From Panulirus ornatus (Eukaryota > Arthropoda > Malacostraca > Decapoda > Palinuridae), in NCBI RefSeq assembly GCF_036320965.1, contig NC_092240.1, positions 9,579,501-9,643,500 of the forward strand: a DNA stretch of 64,000 nucleotides, read 5' to 3'. Of this stretch, positions 36,171 through 47,564 are shown piece after piece. The translations under genes were made by a program, and so were the position numbers. The notes beneath the pieces were generated by a model. The model had not been told where the DNA came from, ran no database searches, and saw only the letters and a list, made by a program, of their open reading frames with translations. The stretch's first letter is position 1. The number at the start of each line of letters is the position of its first letter.

Positions 36171-36470
36171 AAGAAAAAAATAATGGGAAGACTTTTTTGA
36201 GTCTTTATTTCTAATATGTGATGGACATTCGCCTTCTGATTCTTCTCTGTCCCTGTTGTACATTTGATTTGATTTCGATTCCCTTTAGATGTGGTTTTGA
36301 TGCGATATGTTCTCTCGTATAACCACACGGGATCTAAGTAACCAATCACACCCACTGCTGCCTGTCCCTAAGCTTTGTCTCCAGACGTAATATTTCTTTT
36401 TTCTATATAGATTCTCTCGTATATTGAATCATCTCTGTGATCCGTCCGTCGTATTCTCTTGGAATACGTA
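36171..36470. other. Non-repetitive stretch, no gene seen
   Basis: AT-rich spacer between two minisatellites. Confidence 0.5.
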
Positions 36471-36474
36471 TAAT

Positions 36475-36690
36475 CTAAGACCCAAGTGTCGTATACTGAG
36501 GTGTCTGTGTACGTTCCAAGACCCAAGTGTCATATACTGAGGGGTCTGTGTACGTTCCAAGACCGAGTGTCGTATACTAAGGGGTCTGTGTACATTCCAA
36601 GATCCAAGTGTCGTATACTGATTAATTTGTACACAAACAATGTCGTATACTGAGTGATCTGTACACAGTGTCGTACACTGAGTGATCTGT
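36475..36690. repeat. About 40-bp minisatellite decaying to about 25 bp
   Basis: AAGTGTCGTATACTGAGG, GGTCTGTGTACGTTCCAAGA repeats about four times, then shortens to GTGTCGTACACTGAGTGATC units. Confidence 0.88.
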
Positions 36691-36893
36691 GACTCCACCT
36701 GCCAGGCACATCTTAGTGTTTTACGAGCAATTCCATCAGATCCAGCCGGCCTGCAGTGCATCACCCCGTGTTTATACCACCATCTGTTATCCTAGCTTAT
36801 GTCTGTGCCATGGGGGAGGAGGCTGGGTAATTTCCCATGGCACGGACGAGGCGGGTAGGGTCCAGCGTATCGCCCCGGGGGAGAAGGGTGAGG

Positions 36894-37208
<315 letters not shown>

Positions 37209-37429
37209 GTTCAATGCTTAATATTAATCAGGCGTTCATCATCGGCTCTGATTAATTTCCAGAGTAACGAGGTTTTTTTTTTTAATTAGTGTTGCCAGAT
37301 AACATTTAATTGATGTTTGAGTATTTAATAAGCCTCTCTGTAACAAAACCCACCCACCCACCTTGGTGTCTGGCTATATCATCAAAGCTCTGTGTCATCC
37401 AGTTCTTGGATGCTTCATCCACGTTACTC

Positions 37430-37960
37430 GTGGTCATCCACGTTTCTAAGGCTCGTCCACATTCATAGGGACTCGCCCACATACTTAGGACTCATCCACG
37501 CCCCTAGGTTCACATTCTTGGGACTCGTGCACATGCCTAGGACTCGTGCACATGCCTAGGACTCGTGCACATGCCTAGGACTCGTGCACATGCCTAGGAC
37601 TCGTGCACATGCCTAGGACTCGTGCACTTTCCTAGGACTCGTGCACATGCCTAGGACTCGTGCACATGCCTAGGACTCGTGCACATGCCTAGGACTCGTG
37701 CACATGCCTAGGACTCGTGCACTTTCCTAGGACTCGTGCACATTCCTAGGACTCGTGCACATGCCTAGGACTCGTGCACATACCTAGGACTCGTCCACAT
37801 TGAAATTCATCCACCATTCCTAGGACTCGTCCACCATTCTTAGGACTCGTCCACATTCCTAGCTTCATCCACATTTTTGATGACCATCTACATCATTGGG
37901 GGTGCATCCACATTCTCAAGGATCATCCACATATCTGTGATTCATCCACATTCTCGTCTT
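37430..37960. repeat. 19-bp minisatellite (array 3)
   Basis: AGGACTCGTGCACATGCCT repeated about fifteen times in the centre (37500-37795), with CATTCATC/CCACATTC degenerate units on both sides. It shares the 9-mer AGGACTCGT and the 19-base period with the array at 15.05 kb. Confidence 0.95.
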
Positions 37961-38026
37961 TCGTGTCAATTAGAAGAATTTCCAGGTCAGTGTATCAGAA
38001 TTCCTACTACGCTGTTGTAAGATGGA

Positions 38027-38030
<4 letters not shown>

Positions 38031-38085
<55 letters not shown>

Positions 38086-38087
38086 AA

Positions 38088-38158
<71 letters not shown>
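38031..38158. repeat. Compound (AC)n-(GA)n microsatellite
   Basis: AC to 38083, seven-base spacer, GA from 38091. Confidence 0.95.
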
Positions 38159-38162
<4 letters not shown>

Positions 38163-38590
38163 CGCTCGGGTAAGGTTCTCAAAAGCGTTAAGACTCTGGC
38201 GTATGTCATTGAATCCATATGGGCTTTGATCACCACATACAGGTAAGCTGGGACCAAAGCTTTCGTTGCGTGCAAGCAAGGTCAGTGTTCTTGTCAAGCA
38301 AGCAGGACCAATGCATAGCACCACTTGTTGCTGTGCAGCCAGCTGTCTTAGCACCACCTGCACAGCCAGCTGTCAAGGTTCACTGCGGCCTATTGCCCCA
38401 CCAGAGAGCAAGCCTTTATCACAGTGGGGTCACGTAGGGTCTACCACTGTGAATAACGTAACTGTTTGTATATACTGTCTATAACAGATATTTTTTCATC
38501 CTTTTATGAATATACCTGAATACTACAAGACTGACTTAGAATGTACCACAAAAATACAGTGATGTCTAGGAGTTCTTACGTCTATAATTA
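38159..38590. other. Non-repetitive stretch, uncertain frame
   Basis: A plus frame at 38219-38437 contains APLVAVQPAVLAPPAQPAVK with an internal near-duplicate (GCAGCCAGCTGTCTTAGCAC / CACAGCCAGCTGTC). No family recognised and no start or splice support. Confidence 0.35.
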
Positions 38591-38592
38591 TT

Positions 38593-38690
38593 AGAATAAT
38601 AATAATAATGATAATGATGATAATAATAATTATAGAAATCATTATGATAGATTATAATAATAATAATTATTATTATTATTTTCATTATGC
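38593..38690. repeat. (AAT)/(ATT) trinucleotide palindrome
   Basis: AATAATAATAATGATAATG words then AATAATAATAATTATTATTA; the AAT and ATT halves are complementary and can fold. Confidence 0.85.
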
Positions 38691-38812
38691 CAATGTCTTT
38701 TCTGAATCATATATTCAAGGGAATAGTTTACAAATGTTTTGAATATGTGAACATATAACATGTTCGTCTAAGTGTTAATTCATGGACACCACTTGGATAT
38801 TCTTTGGTAGTT

Positions 38813-38814
<2 letters not shown>

Positions 38815-38898
<84 letters not shown>
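38815..38898. repeat. (AT)n microsatellite
   Basis: About 40 units; its right end meets the inverted Penelope-like fragment. Confidence 0.95.
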
Positions 38899-38902
<4 letters not shown>

Positions 38903-38955
38903 TGTGATGGAGCCTACTGAACTCACTATAGGTCTTGCTGGAAAATTTTGTTTAT
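38899..38955 (-). pseudogene. Penelope-like reverse transcriptase fragment, minus strand
   Basis: Read on the minus strand from 38955, the frame gives HKQNFPARPIVSSVGSITY. The ARPIVSS.GS.TY phrase is typical of the Penelope-like reverse-transcriptase core just downstream of the YGL.K.HK motif. Only about 19 codons remain, followed by the AT tract. It overlaps by 21 bp, in opposite orientation, with the fragment to its right. Confidence 0.75.
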
Positions 38956-39036
38956 CTTATCAAAAATTTGTCATCTTTGTCCCCTTCATTGCCATATATG
39001 TATGGACTTATCAAAACGCATAAACAAAATTTTCCA

Positions 39037-39041
<5 letters not shown>
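38956..39041 (+). pseudogene. Penelope-like reverse transcriptase fragment, plus strand
   Basis: Frame gives LIKNLSSLSPSLPYMYGLIK then THKQNFPA. PYMYGLIKTHK fits the Penelope-like YGLPK.HK motif. The last 21 bases (39020-39040) are the exact reverse complement of 38935-38955, so the pair holds the upstream and downstream parts of one coding region back to back, sharing 21 bp. Truncated at both ends. Confidence 0.75.

Positions 39042-39121
<80 letters not shown>
39042..39121. repeat. (AT)n microsatellite
   Basis: About 40 units, directly at the right break of the Penelope-like fragment. Confidence 0.95.
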
Positions 39122-39124
<3 letters not shown>

Positions 39125-39481
39125 CTATTTTCAGAATTCTGATTGTTTCGAAATGGTCGAAAATACTTTTCTTCAAAATCTGACGTTCCAAAGTTTAACG
39201 CGGATGAAAAGTCTAGACAAAGAGGTGGTGTTGCAACCTTCCCCCCCCCTCCCCCCCAAGAAAAAAAAAATTGTGCCACTTTTTACGGGTAATGGCTTGC
39301 GTAAATGAATTTCCTGGAGGGCTGTTATATGCAAATGTTATTCCAATTACCGCTCGCTCATGATCGTGAAAGCTTCGACGACTATCAATGAAGTGATGAC
39401 TGGTGTCGGATAATTGTATTTGCCCTACACAGCTTCATTGCCGTTGACCGTGTCTGTCAATATATATATATATATTTTTGT
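39122..39481. other. Non-repetitive stretch, no gene seen
   Basis: C runs with A run at 39241-39270; short AT at 39461-39472. Confidence 0.5.
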
Positions 39482-40105
39482 AGGTTAAATTATGGTTGTC
39501 TAGGGTTCAGATTATGGTTGTCTAGGGTTCAGATTATGGTTGTCTAGGGTTCAGATTATGGTTGTCAAGGGTTCAGATCATGGTTGTCTAGGGTTCAGAT
39601 CATGGTTGTCTAGGGTTCAGATTATGGATGTCTAGGGTTCAGATTATGGTTGTCTAGGGTTCAGATTATGGTTGTCTAGGGTTCAGATCATGGTTGTCTA
39701 GGGTTCAGATTATGGTAGTCTAGGGTTCAGATCATGGTTGTCTAGGGTTCAGATTATGGTTGTCTAGGGTTCAGATTATGGTTGTCTAGGGTTCAGATCA
39801 TGGTTGTCTAGGGTTCAGATCATGGTTGTCTAGGGTTCAGATTATGGTTGTCTAGGGTTCAGATTATGGTTGTCTAGGGTTCAGATTATGGTTGTCTAGG
39901 GTTCAGATTATGGTTGTCTAGGGTTCAGATCATGGTTGTCAAGGGTTCAGATCATGGTTGTCAAGGGTTCAGATCATGGTTGTCTAGGGTTCAGATTATG
40001 GTTGTCTAGGGTTCAGATCATGGTTGTCTAGGGTTCAGATCATGGTTGTCTAGGGTTCAGATCATGATTGTCTAGGGTTCAGATCATGGTTGTCTAGGGT
40101 TCATT
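39482..40105. repeat. 22-bp minisatellite, about 28 units
   Basis: ATTATGGTTGTCTAGGGTTC followed by AG. The only frequent variants are ATTATGG/ATCATGG and TCTAGG/TCAAGG, the ATC form being commoner to the right. Confidence 0.97.
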
Positions 40106-40466
40106 TATGGGGAGGTCGATGTCCATCGGAAGTTTTTATATAGTTGCTTTTAGAACAGTAAATTTCTCGTATCCATGCACTGCATTTCGTAGATTATATC
40201 CCATACCTTTCTTCAGTATACTCTAAGTCCATCTTCTTCTACTGTTTGTTATTATATTAGAGCAGAGGCTTAACAGACCTCTTGTCTTCAGTATTCTGTG
40301 GTGGCTGTGGGGAAGTTGAAACGGTTTTCCGTGTTACGTTACCGTCTGTATATTACATGACGTCCCCTCGTGGATAATTTAAAGCCGGGTTGGTGTGGCG
40401 GAAGGAGTTGTGGGGTGATGGAGCACTCTGCTTTTACTGTCATGTCTCCATCTACAGTGGAGGAGC
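40106..40466. other. Non-repetitive stretch, no gene seen
   Basis: Mixed sequence left of the small DNA transposon. Confidence 0.5.
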
Positions 40467-40871
40467 CAGGGGCGCATCTAGGGGATATAGCGCCTATGGC
40501 ATGCACTTGAAATTCCGCCCCTGACATGATTAGAAATATACATACAGTGGATGTATATGAAAATATATACAGTGACATTATGAAATGTTGAAATGTTAGG
40601 CCAAACCTTAGATTCAAATAAACTCAAAAGACTTTTAGACTTGTTTGATCAAAATTGTAACATAGAAGCAATGATGCAACTGACAGTAGCAAATTATTAC
40701 TATAGTTGAAAAGTAAGCGAGTTCCTTTTTTTTGTATCTCTCAAAACCAAACCGTTAAAAATGTCAAATCGGTTAGCATTATGTCAAAAACCAAACCTAT
40801 TGAGGGACGCCTCCTTTTTAAGTGGCGCATAGGGCACCTACCCTACCTGCCATACCCTAGATGCGCCACTG
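40467..40871. mobile_element. Small non-autonomous DNA transposon with terminal hairpins
   Basis: Terminal inverted repeats CAGGGGCGCATCTAGGG (40467-40483) and CCCTAGATGCGCCACTG (40855-40871) match at 16 of 17 positions. Each end also folds on itself: CAGGGGCG (40467-40474) with CGCCCCTG (40516-40523), and AGTGGCGCAT (40821-40830) with ATGCGCCACT (40861-40870). The 405-bp interior has no transposase. No target duplication of 2-8 bases is evident. The CAG.GGCGC start is hAT-like, but the class is inference. Confidence 0.65.
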
Positions 40872-40887
40872 TAACTATTACCTTCAC

Positions 40888-41590
40888 TTTTTGGTTATTT
40901 TTCTCAGAAAATAAGATTTCCTTTAAAAACTCATGATATCATAAGTATTTTTCATGCTGAATACAAATGTGGTGTTGAGACATCGTTCAGTCGTCATTGA
41001 CATTCAATTGAGCTGTTAAATGAAGTCAATTTCAAAATATTTTCTGCTCCTTACATCTTTACTGGTATGTATCCGTAACTGAGAGCATTATAATATATTT
41101 TCCATGATTACTTCAAGCGTAAAAGTGTTTGAATATCTTATCTTTCAATTTTGAAACAAAATGTTTTTGAGCTGAAAAAGTTTTGGCATTTTTCTCACAA
41201 AAATAGATTTCCTTTAAAAACTCTAAGTATATTTTATGCTGAATACAAATCTGGTGTTAGAATATCTTTTAGTTCTCTTTATAGAATTCAACTAAGCTTT
41301 TAGATGAATTCAATTTCAAATATCTGCTCCTTTGCATCGTATTTACTGGATATTTATCGGTGACTAAAAGCATTAGGATATATTTTCCAAATTTTTTTTC
41401 ATGTATAGAAGTGTTTAGATATCTTATCCTTCAGTTTTGAAACAATAGGTTTTTTCAGGTAAAAAAAAATACCCTGAACTATTACTTTCAATTTTTGGCA
41501 TTTTTCTGAGGAAAATGTGTCTTCTGTAAAAGTCATGAAGTCATTATAAGAAGTAATTGTCATGCTGAATACAAATCTGGTGTTAAAGTA
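40888..41590. repeat. Ancient about 280-320-bp tandem repeat, 2.3 units
   Basis: GCTGAATACAAAT.TGGTGTT recurs near 40955, 41237 and 41563, and TTTTTGG.ATTTTTCT near 40888, 41180 and 41493, with AAAGCATTA..ATATATTTTCCA between. Units are diverged by many substitutions and indels. Confidence 0.8.
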
Positions 41591-41965
41591 GCGTTCAGTC
41601 CGAAAGGAGCCTTCTGCATTATTGTCCAGCGTCCATCTACGGTGGTGTGTGGAGAGGAGCCCTTCTGCATTATTGTCCAGTGTCCATCTACGGTGGTGTG
41701 TGGGGAGGAGACCTTCTGCTCTATTGTCCAGTGTCCATCTACGGTGGTGTGTGGGGAGGAGACCTTCTGCATTATTGTCCAGTGTCCATCTACGGTGGTG
41801 TGTGGGGAGGAGACCTTCTGCATTATTGTCCAGTGTCCATCTACGGTGGTGTGTGGGGAGGAGACCTTCTGCTCTATTGTCCAGTGTCCATCTACGGTGG
41901 TGGGTGGGGAGGAGACCTTCTGCTCTATTGTCCAGTCTGCACCTGACGTGGGTGGTGGGGAGGAG
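41591..41965. repeat. 51-bp minisatellite
   Basis: CCTTCTGCATTATTGTCCAG, TGTCCATCTACGGTGGTGTG, TGGGGAGGAGA form the unit, about seven copies, with GCATTATT/GCTCTATT alternation. Four overlapping frames on both strands stay open because the unit is 17 codons; none is accepted. Confidence 0.95.
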
Positions 41966-42497
41966 GTTTCTGCTATGCAATTTTCGATCTCCACCCAAAA
42001 TGGAGGAGGGGAAGAAGCCTTTTGTGATGATAGCCTGTCTCCGTCTATATGAATCGCCCTCTAGACCAGACAGTCTCGCTCATTCGCAGGCTAGGGAAAA
42101 AAGTACATCACACTCTACCAGTTTCTCCCAGTGTGTTGATTGAGTGTCTGTGCCTAAATAAGGAGAAGAATCTACCAGCGATCTTTGAATGACCAGAAGG
42201 AACTGCTCCAAAAGTACGTTTCGTGAATGAACTCATCTTTCGAGGAAACACGATACAGCCACATCCTCCATAGGAAAAAAAAAAAAAAAAGAAACGTGTC
42301 TTTTAACTAATGTGTTTATAGAAGGATGTGTTCCTGCATTACTCAGTGAGGGTTCGTGAATGATAAGCACTTTTCTTTTCGTAATCGGCCCCTGCAGTGG
42401 GCTGGCATTGCCGCTCGCAACGGCAAGCTTGTCGCACTGGCGATGGATGTGTTGCGTGGTTGGTAGATGTCTCTTGTACCCCGTCTCGCCTCTCACC

Positions 42498-42499
<2 letters not shown>
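41966..42499. other. Non-repetitive stretch, no gene seen
   Basis: An A16 run at 42275-42290. No recognised element. Confidence 0.5.

Positions 42500-42555
<56 letters not shown>
42500..42555. repeat. (TC)n microsatellite
   Basis: About 28 units. Confidence 0.95.
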
Positions 42556-42562
<7 letters not shown>

Positions 42563-42876
42563 CCACCCTGTGCTAGCGTGTCATTAAGACATCGTATTTA
42601 CCACCAAACTCAAAATGCAAGTTTCCGTCACCCTAGAGTTGCCCATGTATATGACGCATGTAGATTAATCAGTTGCTATATACATTGTGATCCAAATGTA
42701 ACAACCTCCACGTTATAAGCAGTCGTACAACCACGAGTTGTCCTATAACGGTTGTATGATTGTGGTAGAAAAAAGAAAAGGCCTGTGTATATATGATCAA
42801 TATTATGTATGCCTATTTGATCTTTTTTTTCTTTTCCTTTTTTTTTTACGTTGACTCTCCATTCACGGACAAGAGT

Positions 42877-42995
42877 CCACATCAAAGCCGGGTCTTAATT
42901 GAAATATATGAGAGGATTATGGAAGGGGGGGGAAAAAAAAGGAGAGACAAGGGAAAGTATTTGCGAATTTTGGAGGAAGTGACAAAAAAATCTTC
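42877..42995. repeat. Dispersed repeat C, copy 2
   Basis: Partner of 28998-29137, with a G8A8 run where the other copy has G7AAG. The flanks diverge completely. Confidence 0.6.
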
Positions 42996-43189
42996 TAAAT
43001 ATTTCACGTCTATTTTTTTCTATTGCTTGTGAAGCAGAAATCTGTTGTTCCCTTAAGTTTATATCTGGCCAAGAGCTTTTGTTTAGCATTAACTGAAAGC
43101 CTAGCTGGATGCTTTTGTTTAGCTTTTTTTATATTTGAGTTGACTTGGCCAGCTGTATGTAGGTGTGAGGTTGGTGGAGCCAAGTGCAA

Positions 43190-43420
43190 TTATGCCACAG
43201 GCGTCACCCCCGACCGTCACATAGTCACCACCGTCACCTTTCTCTGACACCCACCACCACCACCGTAACACCATTACCATCATCATCATAGTCGCCGCAC
43301 CCGTTACCAACTAGCGTCACGCCATTACCAACTGCCGTCACACCGTCCCCACTACCGTCACATCATCATCATTACCGTCACACCACACACACACCATCAT
43401 GATCGCTTAGCAACGTTGCC
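43190..43420. repeat. Degenerate CACCGTCAC / CATTACCA repeat
   Basis: Short words ACCGTCAC, CATTACCA and CATCATCAT recur irregularly. Confidence 0.75.
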
Positions 43421-43557
43421 AGTACCAAATACGTCACGTTACAGGATATAATACAGTTAGTGAAGAAGCAATACAGTTACTGTATTCCACCCGACACTTG
43501 TATTTACAGTGGCTGTATGCACTTGGTCCATCCCATGTAAACTGAGAAACTGAATTA

Positions 43558-43655
43558 ATGATAGACGGAAAGATAGATAGACAGACGGATAGATAGATAG
43601 ACGGAAAGATAGATAAGTAGATAGATACATACATACATACGTACAGATAGATGGA
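43558..43655. repeat. (GATA)/(GACG) tetranucleotide repeat
   Basis: GATAGATAGACAGACGGATA pattern then (CATA)n. Confidence 0.9.
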
Positions 43656-44189
43656 TGGAAGCTATGAGACTCCCCAAGGGCAGTGGAGATAAGGCTCCAG
43701 CCTTATACCGGATGCAAGTCTGATCACCTCTGACCCGTAACGAGGTTTAATTACATTACGACCATCTGCTAAACCAACCAACCAACCCCCTCCCCCCTCC
43801 ACCCCTTACACCTACCTTAACTGTATCTATAACTACGGGAGAGACCTGTGGGTACAGCAGACACGCAGCTGGTCATCATGTACCTCACACTCATCGCAGT
43901 CTGATAATCGCTTTTAATTCGAGTCTACCATTACGAGGGGCGAGGCGTGTGGATGCGTATCTACCCGGGAACGTAGGAGAAGGCCAAGGTGTTTGTGTGA
44001 TGGTGGCAGCGTGGTGGCTCCTCGTGTGAGGTGTTCGTAATGCTCACAGACGTCTTCCATCAAGGAAGGCTTGGTAAGACGAGGCTTTCGGGAGTGAGGA
44101 AGAGGAGGAGGAGGTGGTGATGTTGGCTAATGAAGTGATATTACACGAGTCTCCCTCCGTCAGACTAATCTCTGTCGGCCAACCATACG
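43656..44189. other. Non-repetitive stretch, no gene seen
   Basis: A short ACCAACCAACC run near 43775 and GGA triplets near 44102. Confidence 0.5.
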
Positions 44190-44659
44190 TGTCTTATAGA
44201 ATAGAGTGAATTGGAACGATGTGATATACCGGGGTCGACGTGCTGTCAGTGGATTGGACCAGGGCATGTGAAGCGTCTGGGGTAAACCATGGAAACGTCT
44301 GTGGGGCCTGGATGTGGAAAAGGAGCTGTGGTTTCGGGGCATTACACATGACAGCAAGAGATTGAGGGTGAACGAATGTGGCCTTTGTTGTCTATTCCTA
44401 GTGCTACCTCGCTGGAGGGTAGGGGGATGCTATTTCGTGTGTGGCGGGGTGGCGACGAGAATGGATGAGGGCAGTAAGTATGGATGTGTACATGTGTATA
44501 TATGTATATGTCTGTGTATGTATACGTTGAAATGTGTATGTATGTATATGTGCGTGTGAGGGCGTTTATGTATATACATGTGTAAATGGGTTGATTGGGC
44601 CATTTCTTGTTTCCCTGCGTTACCTCGCTAACGCGGGAGACGGCGGTGAAGTATGATAA

Positions 44660-44662
<3 letters not shown>
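44190..44662 (+). mobile_element. LINE copy truncated in the RT C-terminus
   Basis: Starts with AGAATAGAGTGAATTGGAAC, GATGTGATATACCGGGGTCG, the same reading region as the last dozen codons (RNRVNWSDVVYRG) of the 31-kb element. It continues through GTGAAGCGTCTGGGGTAAAC, CATGGAAA, TGTGGGGCCTGGATGTGG and the full tail to CTAACGCGGGAGACGGCGGT. This copy ties the 24.6-kb fragment to the coding end of the family. It carries a 130-base segment (GGGGCCTGGATG to GAATGGATGAGG) absent from the 31-kb copy. Confidence 0.88.

Positions 44663-44711
<49 letters not shown>
44663..44711. repeat. (AT)n microsatellite at LINE 3' end
   Basis: Follows the GATAAATAAATATATA end of the LINE directly. Confidence 0.95.
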
Positions 44712-44716
<5 letters not shown>

Positions 44717-44929
44717 GTGATTAATAATGGATCATTTTAGGTACTATTAGTGGAAGGACAGAGTTCAGATTTATCAAACGAAGTATTCATTATTCATAAT
44801 AAGACACTGATTGATTCTTTTGAACTACCAGTTCATGAACCTGTAGGCCACGGCTGGTACTATCAGTATATGAGTACACTGATAATATCAGCCGTGGTTT
44901 ATTACTAGAGTATACTGACGTAGGTAAAT

Positions 44930-45225
44930 TATGAGATTGTATACTGTCATTTGAGCTATATTAAAAGTATGTATGTCAGCTAAGCTATATCACATGTATA
45001 TACTGTCATCTAAGCTATAAGTATATACTGTCATCTAAGCCTTGTTATAAGTATATACTGTCATCTAAGCTATATTTCAAGTATATACTGTCATCTAAGC
45101 TATAAGTATATACTGTCATCTAAGCTATATTTCAAGTATATACTGTCATCTAAGCTATATTTCAAGTATATACTGTCAGATAAGCTATATTATAAGTATA
45201 AACTGTCAGTTATGTTATATTACCA
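44930..45225. repeat. 24/30-bp minisatellite
   Basis: AAGTATATACTGTCATCTAAGC followed by TATA or TATATTTC repeats about ten times. The two lengths interleave. Confidence 0.93.
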
Positions 45226-45557
45226 TTCGTATGCTAACCCAGCCAGACTGTCTTACCCGCAAATGCTAACTAACTTGCCTTAGTTATATTACCAGTGTCT
45301 GCTTATTCATGTAAATTTTAACGAGGTATGCAAATTCAGACGAGTTGTATCTTTCGATGCTGCGTTATCCATCCTGAGCCAGAGCTGTGTGGTGCTGGCG
45401 TTCTAAAAGGGTGGCGAGGTCGGAGGTTATGCGTTACACAGGTCAGGGGTCACGCAGAGTTCACGGGGTCACACTACAGCCTATGTGTATGGCAGTTAGC
45501 CATACGCATAGGTCAGGGGTTCACCCATGGGTCAAGGGTCACACAAACGAGTTAAGG

Positions 45558-45602
45558 GTCACACACACACACACACGTCACACACACACACACACACACA
45601 CG
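45558..45602. repeat. (AC)n tracts
   Basis: Two short AC tracts separated by GTCAC; preceded by loose GGTCAGGGGTCAC repeats from 45440. Confidence 0.85.
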
Positions 45603-45639
45603 CATGTCATAGGTCATTGGGTAGACTCCTCTGCCATAC

Positions 45640-45990
45640 TGTCTAGAAAGGTAAGCTTGTCTGGTTTGATATAGCTGCTGGCCGGGGAAGGCGGTTAAGC
45701 TTGGCCAGCTTACTATGGTTGCTGGCTAGGGAGGGAGGTAAGCTTTGCTAGCTTATCATGGCTTCTGGCCAGGGAGGGAGGCAAGCTTGGCCGGCTTACT
45801 ATGGCATTTGGCCAGGGAAGGGAGGTTAAGCTTTCTCAGCTTAATATAGCAGCTGGCCAGCGAGGGAGACAAACTTGGCCATCTTACGATAGCTGTTGAC
45901 CAATGAACGATGGTTAAGCTTGCCCAGCTTACCGTGGTCTTCTGGTCAGGGAAGGAAGGTTAAGCTTAGCCAGCTTACCATGGCTCGCCG
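45640..45990. repeat. Degenerate 45-60-bp minisatellite
   Basis: GGCCAGGGAGGGAGG, TAAGCTT, GCCAGCTTACTATGG repeats about seven times with GAGGTTAAGC indels. Confidence 0.88.
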
Positions 45991-46084
45991 GCAGGCTGGT
46001 GTGGCCTGGACCATTGTACGTGTGGACTGCTTGAGGCAATGGAACGTCACCTGGGGCAGGAGTGTGTGTTGTGGGGCGAGACGG

Positions 46085-46155
<71 letters not shown>
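46085..46155. repeat. (TC)n microsatellite
   Basis: About 35 units. Confidence 0.95.
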
Positions 46156-46156
<1 letters not shown>

Positions 46157-46189
46157 GTATAACCACTGCTGTACCGGCGGCACGTTAGC

Positions 46190-46445
46190 ACTATGTACCC
46201 CCGCGGCTGCACTAACTGTACCTACCACTGTAACCCACTGCCGGGTCACAGGTACGAAGCATCAGTCCACCTACAGCACCGCCGGTACACACCTCTCGCT
46301 GTACCCACTGCCGTAGCGCAGGTACAAAGCACGGTTCCCGGTACGAAGCACCAGTCCCACTACAGTCCCGCTGGTACACACACCCACTGCCGTAGCGCAG
46401 GTACAAAGCACCGTACCGCCGTTACATACCGGTACACCTGACACG
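46190..46445. repeat. Degenerate GC-rich repeat
   Basis: CCACTGCCGTAGCGCAGGTA, CAAAGCACCGTACC, ACCGGTACACAC words recur with irregular order, about four to six units. Confidence 0.8.
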
Positions 46446-46771
46446 CGCCGGTGCAATGCAGAGACCAGCCCGTAACAACGCTCAACTCGCTGTATTGTGA
46501 GAGAGACGCAGTCATTAGGTAACTTGTTACAGCACACGGACCTTCCCCTCCTCTCCACTCCACGCACCACGATATATTCCGCAGGGGTCACAGCAGACCT
46601 TACCCTTCACGTGTATAACGGGGGAAATGGATATTTTTCTTCCATCAGGGAACCAAAGCAAGATTGGTAATATTCTCTTTCTGGTGGAAATAGATCATCA
46701 GCTGGGGAGACAGAAAGATAAACTCGGGGTCCAAGCATGGCTTTCCTCTCTCTTTTTCTTTGCTGGTTAGG

Positions 46772-46773
<2 letters not shown>

Positions 46774-46853
<80 letters not shown>
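46774..46853. repeat. (AT)n microsatellite
   Basis: 40 units. Confidence 0.95.
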
Positions 46854-46858
<5 letters not shown>

Positions 46859-46926
46859 TGAGTGAGTGTACTTGCAGGAGAAGGAAAGGAAAAAAGTAAG
46901 TAGGCTTCAAACACACAAAGATAGGC

Positions 46927-46939
46927 ACACACACATACA

Positions 46940-47025
<86 letters not shown>
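46927..47025. repeat. (AC)n microsatellite
   Basis: AC with two TACACC interruptions. Confidence 0.95.
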
Positions 47026-47026
<1 letters not shown>

Positions 47027-47413
47027 ATATAACAGCCTCACGAGTGGGCTACCAAAACCCACCCACAGACCAGACACAAACAACGAAGGGGTTCAGACCC
47101 CCACGTCCTGGACTCGCTAATGGGCCCCGAACCCACACTCCAAGACACCCCACACAGACACACACACACACACACTGGCCCCGAGCGCTGGCACTGGAAC
47201 CACGACTGTACGTAGGATGCAATTAAGGCCGGCCTGTTGAACAAGGAGATCACAAAGTGGGGGAGGAGGAGGAGGGAAGGAAGGACAGGCCGGGCCAACT
47301 TTGTGTCCAGGAATTCCAGATTGACCGATTAATTGATTGGTAGACGGACTGTCTGGCGGAGGTATGCAAGACGTGAGAGATTTAATCGTGGAATCGTAAA
47401 TGCCACGTTGTTG

Positions 47414-47415
<2 letters not shown>

Positions 47416-47478
<63 letters not shown>
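47416..47478. repeat. (AC)n microsatellite
   Basis: About 31 units. Confidence 0.95.
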
Positions 47479-47479
<1 letters not shown>

Positions 47480-47564
47480 TTCTCCTCAGGATGCATCTGT
47501 GTAGAGGGACACCATCACATGTGGTCCTGAGGTGAAGATTATTGAATCACCAGAAGGGTTAATG

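Noticed and set aside
41399..41998. 199-residue minus-strand frame with a histidine/arginine-rich 17-residue repeat
   Set aside because: A 51-bp minisatellite open in four frames on both strands.
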